Shown: positions 6,706-12,637, counted from the first letter of the stretch. The stretch: DNA of 16,734 bases from an uncultured Mycoplasmatota bacterium (GCA_946494345.1 CAMMBX010000015.1:1-16734), one strand, 5' to 3'. Made by a program: numbers and translations. Notes: generated from the letters alone by a model not told the origin.

Positions 6706-6735
6706 AAAAGAAAAACTAAAGACATTGCTTTAGTT
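6706..6735 (-). terminator. Terminator of mbl
   Basis: On the minus strand AACTAAAG (6728-6735) pairs with CTTTAGTT (6714-6721) around CAATGT, followed by TTTCTTTTG. The mbl stop codon lies in the left arm. Confidence 0.8.
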
Positions 6736-7722
6736 ATCTTCCAATAATTTAATGTTATCAAGTAATACACCAGTTCCTTCGACAACACAAGTTAGAGGGC
6801 TATCAGCGATTAATACTGGCACTTTTAATTCCTTTTTTAAAACTTCATTTAAACCTTTAAGCATTGAACCTCCCCCAGTTAAAATTATACCTTTATCCAC
6901 AATATCTGCGGATAATTCTGGAGGAGTTTGTTCCAAAACATTTGTTGCTGCTTTTACAATTTTATAAATTGACTCATGTAGGGCTTGTTCTGTTTCTACT
7001 TCGTTTATTTCAATTGTATTAGGAAGACCTGTTACTAAGTCTCTTCCTCTTACTTCTAATTTATTCTTTTTATCTGGTTCATAAAGGTTTGCAAATTCTA
7101 TTTTTATATCTTCGGCGGTCTTTTCTCCTATTAATAATTTGTATTTTTCTTTAATATATTTAACAATATCTTGGTCAAAAACATTTCCGGCAATACGAAC
7201 TGAAGAGCTACTAACTATATCATTTAAAGAAAGAATTGCTATATCTGTTGTTCCTCCTCCAATATCAATTACCATATTAGCACTTGGTTTAGATATATCC
7301 ATTCCTGCTCCTATAGCAGCTACTTTAGGCTCTTCTTCTAGGAATACTTTTCTTGCTCCTGTACGTTCTGCTGCTTCTTTAATAGCATTCTTTTCAACAG
7401 GAGTTACATTAGTTGGACAACATATTAAGATTCTAGGCCTTGACAAAAAGTTTCTAGCATGTATTTTTCTAATAAAATAGTCTAGCATTATTTCTGTAAT
7501 CTCAAAATCAGCTATTACACCATCTTTCATAGGCTTAATAGCTTTTACTTTTTCAGGAGTTCTGCCTAGCATTTCACTTGCTTCTTTTCCTACAGCGACT
7601 ACTTTCTTATTATCGGTATCTATCGCTACAACACTAGGTTCATTTAATACTATTCCTTCTCCTTTTATATAAATTAAAACATTTGCAGTTCCTAAATCAA
7701 TACCAATATCTTTTGATAACAT
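6730..7722 (-). CDS. mbl: Actin-like cell-shape protein Mbl (MreB family)
   Basis: MreB-family proteins form short filaments under the membrane that guide lateral wall synthesis. The 330-aa product begins MLSKDIGIDLGTANVLIY (phosphate-1 motif 8-14), keeps DIGGGTTDIA (phosphate-2, 153-162) and the late LTGGG adenosine motif. It resembles B. subtilis Mbl more than MreB in DIGIDLGTANVLI, LICCPTN, LEEEPKVAAIGAGM and YKLLIGEKTAEDIKI. The context agrees: it lies next to a spoIIQ-like gene, as mbl does in B. subtilis. No spoIIID homologue is present between them here. AAAGGA lies 9 bases before the ATG. It has its own promoter and terminator. MreB or MreBH cannot be fully excluded without a tree. 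Confidence 0.93.
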   Translation of the reverse strand: MLSKDIGIDLGTANVLIYIKGEGIVLNEPSVVAIDTDNKKVVAVGKEASEMLGRTPEKVKAIKPMKDGVIADFEITEIMLDYFIRKIHARNFLSRPRILICCPTNVTPVEKNAIKEAAERTGARKVFLEEEPKVAAIGAGMDISKPSANMVIDIGGGTTDIAILSLNDIVSSSSVRIAGNVFDQDIVKYIKEKYKLLIGEKTAEDIKIEFANLYEPDKKNKLEVRGRDLVTGLPNTIEINEVETEQALHESIYKIVKAATNVLEQTPPELSADIVDKGIILTGGGSMLKGLNEVLKKELKVPVLIADSPLTCVVEGTGVLLDNIKLLEDN

Positions 7723-7747
7723 CTTATCACGTCCTTTTACTGTTAAT

Positions 7748-7776
7748 ATTTTAGCAAAAATATAAGCTATTGTAAA
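7748..7776 (-). promoter_or_regulatory. SigA-type promoter of mbl
   Basis: On the minus strand TTTACA (7771-7776) and TAAAAT (7748-7753) are 17 bases apart, with TGC before the -10. The mbl ATG is 26 bases downstream. Confidence 0.75.
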
Positions 7777-7788
7777 TTCTTTTTGTTA

Positions 7789-7814
7789 GAAAAAAAACGG
7801 TTATTACTCCGTTT
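7789..7814 (-). terminator. Terminator of the spoIIQ-like gene
   Basis: On the minus strand AAACGG (7809-7814) pairs with CCGTTT (7795-7800) around an 8-base loop that contains the stop codon, followed by a run of T. The stem is short but the placement is right. Confidence 0.6.
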
Positions 7815-8520
7815 CTTCATTAGTGTTAGTATTTTCCTCGGTTTGTTCTTCTTCAGTGTTCTCAGTTGTTGTAGTTGAGCTTTCTGTATCACTAATTACT
7901 TGATCAAAATATTTACTAGGATCTACTACTTCACCTGATTTATATAGTTCAAAATGCAAATGATTTCCTAGGTCTTGATCAATCGTATTAGTGCCACTTT
8001 TACCAATAACTTGACCTTGAGTAACTGTATCGTTTTTCTTTACTGATACTTCACTTAAACTTTGATAACTACTAATGAAGTCATTATCATGTTTTATTTC
8101 TACAACTGTTCCAAGAAGTTCATCTTCTCTTACATCAACTACTGTGCCATCTAAAACTGCTACTACATCAAAGGTATCAGTTTGTCCAAAGTCTATTCCT
8201 GAATTTTGAATATAAGTGTTTTCATGATAAAGAATAGATTTTTCTTGATTTTCGGCTTCAGCTTGATAATCATAGAAGTATTTAAGTGTTTGTACTCCTT
8301 CGGCTGTATATGGTCTTATCATTTTTACTTCTTCTTTAATTACTTCTTTATCTTCTTCTTGGTCATCGATTATTGATGAGTTAACATATTCTATGTCTTC
8401 TTCTTCTTTATTATTCACCTGCATATTTTGACTAACAAAGAAAGCACCCATTCCAGTAAGTGAAAAAGCAATTAAATAAGCACCGATAATAACACCTTTT
8501 TTTAATCTTAATTTTTTCAT
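7804..8520 (-). CDS. spoIIQ: SpoIIQ-like sporulation protein with degenerate LytM (M23) domain
   Basis: SpoIIQ is made in the forespore and, through its LytM domain, meets SpoIIIAH from the mother cell to form the channel that links the two compartments. The 238-aa product has a basic start, one membrane segment (residues 9-30), an acidic linker, a LytM/M23 domain (about 98-205) and an acidic Thr/Glu-rich tail (210-238), the same layout as B. subtilis SpoIIQ. Shared stretches include YQSLSEVSV and VIGKSG. Two catalytic histidines are missing: the HxxxD motif reads NSGID (Asn106), and the YxHL position reads YQSL. Asp110 and HLH (187-189) remain. Enzymatic cleavage is thus unlikely. The ATG at 8520 is chosen because GAGGTGG precedes it; an ATG at 8535 overlaps that site. 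It lies between ywzB and mbl. Confidence 0.88.
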   Translation of the reverse strand: MKKLRLKKGVIIGAYLIAFSLTGMGAFFVSQNMQVNNKEEEDIEYVNSSIIDDQEEDKEVIKEEVKMIRPYTAEGVQTLKYFYDYQAEAENQEKSILYHENTYIQNSGIDFGQTDTFDVVAVLDGTVVDVREDELLGTVVEIKHDNDFISSYQSLSEVSVKKNDTVTQGQVIGKSGTNTIDQDLGNHLHFELYKSGEVVDPSKYFDQVISDTESSTTTTENTEEEQTEENTNTNEETE

Positions 8521-8538
8521 TATCCACCACCTCATTAA

Positions 8539-8567
8539 GAGTTTTAACGAAAATGAAAAAATTATAC
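8539..8567 (-). promoter_or_regulatory. Possible SigF (forespore) promoter of the spoIIQ-like gene
   Basis: On the minus strand GTATA (8563-8567) matches the SigF -35. GTTAAAACTC (8539-8548), 14 bases on, matches most defined positions of the SigF -10 (GGnrAnAnTw). In B. subtilis spoIIQ is a SigF gene. A caution: the predicted start (about 8532) would fall at the edge of the ribosome binding site, leaving a leader of about 13 bases. Confidence 0.35.
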
Positions 8568-8582
8568 TTTAAATTTTATTTT

Positions 8583-8780
8583 TTAAAAAATTATAGCGGA
8601 TTCATAAAGATCGTAAATACAGTTTGTTACAAGATAAATTAAAGATAATGCTAAAAAGAAATAAAAGACTCTTGCTTGCCAAATTTTATTCTTTTTAAAA
8701 ATAGTATTAATATTAATAGAGTCTAAACTCCAAATTACAACAATGGTAACTATTAAGTATAAAAAATATTTAACGCTCAT
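8583..8780 (-). CDS. ywzB: DUF1146 small membrane protein (YwzB-like)
   Basis: The 65-aa product has two membrane segments (about 4-17 and 38-57) around a short basic loop. It shows the DUF1146 pattern WSLDSININTIFKKNKIWQAR, followed by FFLALSLIYLVTNCIYDL. The function of the family is unknown; in Bacillota it is found near the atp operon and murA. An ATG four codons upstream (8792) exists, but GAGGCAAAAC lies just before the ATG at 8780. It overlaps the end of rpiB by 11 bases, so it is co-translated with rpiB. No clear terminator separates it from the spoIIQ-like gene 62 bases downstream. Confidence 0.85.
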   Translation of the reverse strand: MSVKYFLYLIVTIVVIWSLDSININTIFKKNKIWQARVFYFFLALSLIYLVTNCIYDLYESAIIF

Positions 8781-9216
8781 GTTTTGCCTCATATTCTGTT
8801 ATTTTATTTACTCTTCTGATGTGTCTTTCCTCATTTGAAAAAGGTGTTGTTATAAAATCTATAACTAAGTTGTAAGCATCATTAAAGTTCATTTTTTCAT
8901 TTAAGCATATAACATTAGCATCATTATCATTTCTTGTTTCTTTTACATCTTCTTTAGTAAGAACACGTGCTGCACGTACTCCTTTAACTTTATTACAAGC
9001 AATAGAAATGCCAATACCACTGCCACAAATTGCGATACCAAACTCTATTTCTTTATTTTTTATGGCTTCTCCTAATTTAAAAGCATAATCAGGATAGTCA
9101 ACTGATTCTTGAGAAACTGTTCCATAATCTATAATCTCATAATCTTTTTTTAGTTTTTCTAAAAGCTCTACTTTTAGATTGTAACCACGATGGTCATTAG
9201 TTATACCTAATTTCAT
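8770..9216 (-). CDS. rpiB: Ribose-5-phosphate isomerase B (RpiB/LacAB family)
   Basis: This enzyme interconverts ribose 5-phosphate and ribulose 5-phosphate in the non-oxidative pentose phosphate pathway. The 148-aa product has the family motifs: NDHRGYNLK with His9, VDYPDYA (39-45), the phosphate loop ICGSGIGISIACNK with the catalytic-base Cys64, and RHIRRVNKI (131-139). One conserved position differs: the usual RxHNDANV reads RNDNDANV, so the ring-opening His (His99 of Escherichia coli RpiB) is Asp97 here. The gene could therefore be a variant isomerase with another sugar phosphate as substrate. AAGGAGG before the ATG lies within the last codons of the upstream gene, which overlaps by ATGA (9213-9216). 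It is the middle of a three-gene overlapping unit. Confidence 0.9.
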   Translation of the reverse strand: MKLGITNDHRGYNLKVELLEKLKKDYEIIDYGTVSQESVDYPDYAFKLGEAIKNKEIEFGIAICGSGIGISIACNKVKGVRAARVLTKEDVKETRNDNDANVICLNEKMNFNDAYNLVIDFITTPFSNEERHIRRVNKITEYEAKHER

Positions 9217-9749
9217 TTTTTTAACCTCCTTAAAGCTATAGTACCTCCCATTACTTGATTCAAATGAGAGTAATCTATATAGTCATTATGTATTTGCAAT
9301 TTCATTTTATAATTTAGTTCTTCTAATTCTGTTATATTTTTAGGTAACATATCAAAATATACTGGCTCTACTTTAATACTTCTTTTTAGGACATATATTT
9401 TATTTGTGCTTATATTCTCTAATATAGGTCGATATTTTAAATAAAGCTCCCCCTTTTTGATTAAGGTTGCAGAAAAATCACAAATAATATCAGTTTTAGT
9501 GTGGTACTCTTTTATTATTTCATGTAGTAAAACTAAATCTCCGGCAAAGAAATCCTTATCATTACTGGTATTTTTTGTTTCTTCTATTAATATGGCTTCA
9601 TATATTTTATTTATACTTTCACCATACATTCTTTCTGTTATTTGCTTGGCTATTCTATTAGTTTTTAAATTTGCTATTTCTTTTACATATTCTTCATATA
9701 AATTATAGTCATTTAAAAATAGAATTTCATTTAATGTTAAGTTATACAT
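9213..9749 (-). CDS. Hypothetical protein, first gene of the rpiB unit (178 aa)
   Basis: I do not recognise a family. The 178-aa product has no membrane segment or signal peptide. The N-terminal 65 residues look helical (LNEILFLNDYNLYEEYVKEI, then AKQITERMYGESINKIYEAI). The middle alternates short strands and charged turns (DIICDFSATLIKKGELYLKY, NKIYVLKRSIKVEPVYFDML), and the end is basic (GGTIALRRLKK). The ATG at 9749 follows AGTAGGGGAT, and a good extended -10 lies just upstream, so it is a real gene and likely starts the transcript for rpiB and ywzB. Its TGA stop overlaps the rpiB start. Translational coupling to rpiB suggests a metabolic or envelope role but does not show one. Confidence 0.8.
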   Translation of the reverse strand: MYNLTLNEILFLNDYNLYEEYVKEIANLKTNRIAKQITERMYGESINKIYEAILIEETKNTSNDKDFFAGDLVLLHEIIKEYHTKTDIICDFSATLIKKGELYLKYRPILENISTNKIYVLKRSIKVEPVYFDMLPKNITELEELNYKMKLQIHNDYIDYSHLNQVMGGTIALRRLKK

Positions 9750-9765
9750 TTTTATCCCCTACTTT

Positions 9766-9774
9766 AGTATAACA
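9766..9774 (-). promoter_or_regulatory. Extended -10 promoter of the 178-aa gene / rpiB / ywzB unit
   Basis: The minus strand reads TGT-TATACT. The hexamer 17 bases upstream (CTTCTT) is poor and lies in the rpmE terminator, so the TGn extension probably carries recognition. Confidence 0.5.
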
Positions 9775-9780
9775 CAATTT

Positions 9781-9808
9781 AAAAGAAAAAGAAGCTTTTA
9801 AGCTTCTT
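9781..9808 (-). terminator. Terminator of rpmE
   Basis: On the minus strand AAGAAGCT (9801-9808) pairs with AGCTTCTT (9789-9796) around TAAA, followed by TTTCTTTT. The rpmE stop codon is in the loop. Confidence 0.85.
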
Positions 9809-10019
9809 CTGTATCTTTTTTATTAAAACCATATTTCTTATTAAACTTTTCTACTTGACCTGCTTTAGATGCTCTTCCTTGTTTTCCTGTATAGAATGGA
9901 TGACATTGTGAACATACTTCAACACTAATTTCATCTTTATTAGACATAACATCAAATGTTGCACCACAAGCACAAGTTACTTTACATGGTCTATAGTTTG
10001 CTGGATTGTTTTTTGCCAT
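9798..10019 (-). CDS. rpmE: 50S ribosomal protein L31, zinc-binding type
   Basis: L31 sits on the large subunit central protuberance and bridges it to the 30S head. The 73-aa product has the L31 core with the zinc-type cysteines: VTCACGATFDV at residues 15-25 and CSQCHPFYTGKQ at 36-47. It is thus the zinc-containing form, not the Zur-regulated paralogue that lacks the cysteines. The C-terminal region (VEKFNKKYGF) is typical. AAAGGAGAG lies 7 bases before the ATG. It has its own promoter about 75 bases upstream, a leader with a hairpin, and a terminator, so it is a single-gene transcript. In B. subtilis rpmE lies near murAB and fbaA, as it does here. Confidence 0.97.
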   Translation of the reverse strand: MAKNNPANYRPCKVTCACGATFDVMSNKDEISVEVCSQCHPFYTGKQGRASKAGQVEKFNKKYGFNKKDTEEA

Positions 10020-10029
10020 TTTTCTTCTC

Positions 10030-10077
10030 TCCTTTCGCCATGATAATTTTTTATCATAGAAATTATCCCCTTAAGGA
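10030..10077 (-). promoter_or_regulatory. Structured 5' leader of rpmE (possible L31 autoregulatory leader)
   Basis: On the minus strand ATGATAA and TTATCAT (10040-10057) form a 7-bp hairpin with an AAAA loop directly upstream of the ribosome binding site. Outside it, TCCTT (10073-10077) can pair with AAGGA of the ribosome binding site (10030-10034), closing a larger stem over the hairpin. Leaders that bind L31 are known in Bacillota; the match to that class is inferred. Confidence 0.4.
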
Positions 10078-10092
10078 ACTAATTCGCTACTT

Positions 10093-10121
10093 AATATATC
10101 AAATTATTTAAGATTTGACAA
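10093..10121 (-). promoter_or_regulatory. SigA-type promoter of rpmE
   Basis: On the minus strand TTGTCA (10116-10121) and TATATT (10093-10098) are exactly 17 bases apart. Transcription should start near 10086. Confidence 0.75.
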
Positions 10122-10130
10122 GGTTTTTAA

Positions 10131-10154
10131 TTGATTTTCATACCTAAAAATCAA
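10131..10154. repeat. Inverted repeat upstream of rpmE
   Basis: TTGATTTT (10131-10138) and AAAATCAA (10147-10154) form perfect 8-base arms around an 8-base spacer. It lies about ten bases upstream of the rpmE -35, between the divergent promoters of rpmE and the 27-aa peptide. Confidence 0.5.
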
Positions 10155-10175
10155 ATCTAAAGTAGTATTTACGAA

Positions 10176-10192
10176 AAATTAGTAACTAATTT
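10176..10192. repeat. 17-bp perfect palindrome, possible operator
   Basis: AAATTAGT-A-ACTAATTT is a perfect odd palindrome ending 14 bases before the -35 of the small-peptide promoter. Its size and place fit a dimeric regulator site, but no regulator gene lies nearby. Confidence 0.45.
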
Positions 10193-10206
10193 ATTACATT
10201 TTTATC

Positions 10207-10235
10207 TTGCTATCAAGAAGTCAATATGATACTAT
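10207..10235 (+). promoter_or_regulatory. SigA-type promoter of the 27-aa membrane peptide
   Basis: TTGCTA (10207-10212) and TACTAT (10230-10235) are 17 bases apart, with TGA directly before the -10. The leader (about 10242-10296) contains a small hairpin, AGTTGG (10255-10260) with CCAAACT (10267-10273, one bulge). Confidence 0.6.
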
Positions 10236-10296
10236 TAACTTAGGAACATTTAATAGTTGGGTGAAGCCAAACTCTATAAACGAGGGAAGTATTACA

Positions 10297-10380
10297 ATGA
10301 ACAAGAAAGAATTTTTAATTTTTTCTTTAGTAATTTTAATCTTCCTTTTACTATTCTTACTGTTTATAGTATTAAAATAA
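10297..10380 (+). CDS. Predicted 27-aa single-span membrane peptide
   Basis: The frame encodes a short basic head (MNKKEF) followed by an almost unbroken hydrophobic stretch (LIFSLVILIFLLLFLLFIVL) and a final Lys. GAGGGAAG lies about 9 bases before the ATG, and a good promoter is 60 bases upstream, so translation is likely. It is the only plus-strand gene between agrD and the right edge. A hairpin follows 8 bases after the stop. The size, single span and close hairpin resemble toxins of type I toxin-antitoxin systems (holin-like, Fst/TxpA-like groups). I could not find a convincing antisense RNA promoter. Other possibilities are a small regulator of a membrane complex or a sporulation micropeptide. 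Family assignment is not possible by eye. Confidence 0.6.
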   Translation: MNKKEFLIFSLVILIFLLLFLLFIVLK

Positions 10381-10388
10381 AAGAAAGT

Positions 10389-10415
10389 CACCTAACTCAC
10401 AACGTGGATTAGGTG
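10389..10415. terminator. Hairpin terminator between the 27-aa peptide and the SGNH gene
   Basis: CACCTAA (10389-10395) pairs with TTAGGTG (10409-10415), and two more pairs form across a one-base bulge. On the minus strand it is followed by ACTTTCTTTTATTTT, a good U-rich tail, so it can end the SGNH transcript or an antisense RNA. On the plus strand the tail is only GTTTAAC, so it is weak for the peptide gene. Confidence 0.6.
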
Positions 10416-10554
10416 GTTTAACAATTATATGTTGGCTCACTCAATACTGTAATATTAAGTGTTCCTCATTTTTTATTGTATGTAAATTTCTTTTACATAT
10501 TCTTCTTATCACATAAGTATCTTTTTAACAAGAGTGTTTTCACTAGAATTTAAT
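10416..10554. other. Intergenic stretch 3' of the SGNH gene, with one inverted repeat
   Basis: No gene is seen here. It would be the 3' untranslated region of the minus-strand SGNH message if that ends at the hairpin at 10389-10415. TATGTAAA (10479-10486) and TTTACATA (10492-10499) form a perfect 8-bp inverted repeat of unknown role, followed on the plus strand by TTCTTCTT. Confidence 0.4.
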
Positions 10555-11277
10555 CTATAGATAATTCTCTATTATTTTTGTTGCAATCATTTGATAAGCT
10601 TCTGTTGTTGGATAGATGTTAGTAGGATTATCTATGTAGTTTTTATTTCTTTTAAATAGATTATAAATGTCTAAATACTCTATATCATAAGTTTTACAAA
10701 GAGTTTTAGTTTTGGTTATTAAATAAGTATAGAGTCTTTCTGTAGTTAAACTTTCCTCTTCTAAGGGATTATAATAACCTATAAAGATTATATCTTCTTT
10801 AGCATATTTTCTTAACTCTTTAAAAAGAGCATCTAATTCTTCAATAGTTTTATCTACTAAAGTAGTTATTTCTTTGTTAGAGAGGTTTTCCACACTAACT
10901 GTGGATAAAGTTAAACTTGTTAGAATATCATCCATTCCTACTGATAAGGTTACTAAATCAGCTTCACGAAGACATTTTTTTAAAGATAAAGTTTCACCAT
11001 CTTTTGTTATAGTCCAATTTGTTTCTAATTTATTTTTTAAATCTACTATTCTTGTGCCACTTGTAGAAAAATAGTTATTATAGCTTTTTAGTAAGTCTTT
11101 ATCTTTAAGATAATTAGATATATAGTTACTATAACCATAGTTAGTGTTACCATTGGAGTCTATTCCAACACTTAGAGAATCTCCTATTGCTACATAAGTT
11201 ATTTTATCAGTATGATTAAAGTAATAGATTGTATATACTAAAAAAGAGATGATTAAAAGACAAAGTATTTTTTTCAT
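10555..11277 (-). CDS. Membrane-anchored SGNH/GDSL-hydrolase-like protein, catalytically degenerate
   Basis: SGNH hydrolases are serine esterases or lipases; surface forms often act on acyl groups of lipids or glycans. The 240-aa product has an N-terminal membrane anchor or signal (residues 3-20), then the block I motif YVAIGDSLSVG with Ser34, and a block II-like STSG (Gly74). Block III, normally GxND, reads GMDD (114-117), so Asn is replaced by Asp. Block V, normally DxxHP, reads TNIYP (219-223), so both catalytic Asp and His are replaced. Ser and Gly alone remain of the four blocks. It may bind rather than cleave, or use other residues. GGAGG lies 5 bases before the ATG at 11277, directly after the T-run of the murA terminator. 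The stop is TAG. Related to YpmR/LipC-type proteins by layout. Confidence 0.8.
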   Translation of the reverse strand: MKKILCLLIISFLVYTIYYFNHTDKITYVAIGDSLSVGIDSNGNTNYGYSNYISNYLKDKDLLKSYNNYFSTSGTRIVDLKNKLETNWTITKDGETLSLKKCLREADLVTLSVGMDDILTSLTLSTVSVENLSNKEITTLVDKTIEELDALFKELRKYAKEDIIFIGYYNPLEEESLTTERLYTYLITKTKTLCKTYDIEYLDIYNLFKRNKNYIDNPTNIYPTTEAYQMIATKIIENYL

Positions 11278-11287
11278 TTTTACCTCC

Positions 11288-11332
11288 AAAAAAAGACTAG
11301 AGTCATATATTATAATTATATTTCTCTAGTCT
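11288..11332 (-). terminator. Terminator of murA, abutting the SGNH ribosome binding site
   Basis: On the minus strand AGACTAGAG (11324-11332) pairs perfectly with CTCTAGTCT (11294-11302) around an AT-only-rich 21-base loop, then seven T. The next bases are GGAGG of the SGNH gene. The loop contains TATAAT on the minus strand, which may be a start-proximal -10 for the SGNH gene. Confidence 0.8.
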
Positions 11333-11345
11333 CTTTTTAATGCTT

Positions 11346-12599
11346 CTATATGTCTTTTAATTCAAGATTTGCTCCTACTCCTAGGAGTTTTTCAACAATA
11401 TTTTCATAACCTCTTAAGATGTGTTCAACATTAGTAATTCTAGTTGTACCACTTGCCATTAAACCAGCGATTACAAGCGATGCTCCGGCTCTAAGGTCTG
11501 TTGCAACTACATCTGTTCCTGTTAGTTTAGTTGGACCAATAATAGTTGAAGTTTGATTTTTTACTCTTATATCAGCACCCATTTGATTAAGGTATGGAAT
11601 ATGCATAAATCTATTTTCATAGATTGTTTCTTCTATTTTACTTCTGCCATTGCACATAGTAAGAAGTGGGGTCAAAGGTTGTTGAAGATCTGTGGCAAAA
11701 CCTGGATAAGTTTGGGTTTTGACATTTACTGGTTTATAGTCTTTACCACTACTTACAATTATATAATCGGCACCAATATCTAAGAATACTCCCATTTCTT
11801 CTAGTTTACTAGTTAAAGCTTCGATATGTTCTGGAATAATATTAGATATTTTTAAATTATTGCCAATAGCTGCACCAAGGATTACATATGTTCCTGCTTC
11901 TATTCTATCAGGTATTACTTCATGAAAGCATTTGCCAAGTCGCTCTACACCAGTAATTTCAATATTACTCGTCCCTGCTCCTCTTATTTTAGCACCCATA
12001 TTATTAAGTAGAGTGGCAACATTAACTATTTCAGGCTCTTTAGCAGCATTATCAATAATAGTTGTACCTTTAGCAAGAACTGCGGCAAGCATAATATTAA
12101 TTGTTGCTCCAACACTTGCAAAGTCTAGATAGATATTAGCCCCCTTTAACTCTTTTGCTTCTACTGTATAGATATTATCTTTATTAGTTACGGTTGCCCC
12201 CAAAGCTTCAAAGCCTTTTAAATGAAGGTTTATTGGTCTTGCTCCTATTGAACAACCTCCAGGTAGAGCCATAGTTACTTTTTTATACTTTCCAAGCATG
12301 GCTCCCATAAAGTAGTAGGAAGCTCTTAATTTTTTAGTATATATACTAGGTATTTCTTTAATTTCCATTTTCGATGGATTAATAACAAGACTTTCTGTCG
12401 CTCTTTTAACATCGACATTTAAAAATTCTAATATTTCACATAATGCAGCAGTATCAGTAATATCAGGAACATTACATATCGTTACTTCTTCACTTGAAAG
12501 AATCGCTGCAGGTATTAATGCTACCACACTATTTTTAGCCCCACTTATTCTTATTGTTCCAGAAAGAGGATTTCCTCCTTTTATTTCAAGCATTTTCAT
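11346..12599 (-). CDS. murA: UDP-N-acetylglucosamine 1-carboxyvinyltransferase (MurA/MurZ)
   Basis: MurA moves enolpyruvate from PEP to UDP-GlcNAc, the first committed step of peptidoglycan synthesis in the cytosol. The 417-aa product is full length. It has SGAKNS near residues 19-24 (substrate-binding Lys-Asn), the catalytic loop LPGGCSIGARPINLHLKG with Cys116 (the fosfomycin-sensitive residue), TYPGFATDLQQP with the catalytic Asp, and DLRAGASLVIAG near the end. Many Bacillota have two copies; adjacency to fba and rpmE matches B. subtilis murAB (murZ), so this is probably the second-type copy. The start is uncertain: no clear ribosome binding site precedes the ATG at 12599 or the ATG two codons later. 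The gap after fba is 38 bases, so it likely follows fba on one message. The stop is TAG. Confidence 0.95.
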   Translation of the reverse strand: MKMLEIKGGNPLSGTIRISGAKNSVVALIPAAILSSEEVTICNVPDITDTAALCEILEFLNVDVKRATESLVINPSKMEIKEIPSIYTKKLRASYYFMGAMLGKYKKVTMALPGGCSIGARPINLHLKGFEALGATVTNKDNIYTVEAKELKGANIYLDFASVGATINIMLAAVLAKGTTIIDNAAKEPEIVNVATLLNNMGAKIRGAGTSNIEITGVERLGKCFHEVIPDRIEAGTYVILGAAIGNNLKISNIIPEHIEALTSKLEEMGVFLDIGADYIIVSSGKDYKPVNVKTQTYPGFATDLQQPLTPLLTMCNGRSKIEETIYENRFMHIPYLNQMGADIRVKNQTSTIIGPTKLTGTDVVATDLRAGASLVIAGLMASGTTRITNVEHILRGYENIVEKLLGVGANLELKDI

Positions 12600-12637
12600 T
12601 GTTAATCACACACTTTCTATTATATTATATTATTTTC

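Noticed and set aside
10115..10145. Plus-strand TTGACA at 10115-10120 as a promoter for the small peptide
   Set aside because: No -10 lies at suitable distance; the TTGCTA/TACTAT pair at 10207-10235 is better placed.
10424..10530. Antisense RNA promoter for a type I toxin-antitoxin system
   Set aside because: TATAAT at 10424-10429 (minus) is too close to the hairpin to give a useful RNA, and the TTGTTA/TAAGAA pair further upstream has a poor -10.
11932..12132. Plus-strand open frame inside murA
   Set aside because: It is a shadow of the murA coding strand and has no start signals or family resemblance.
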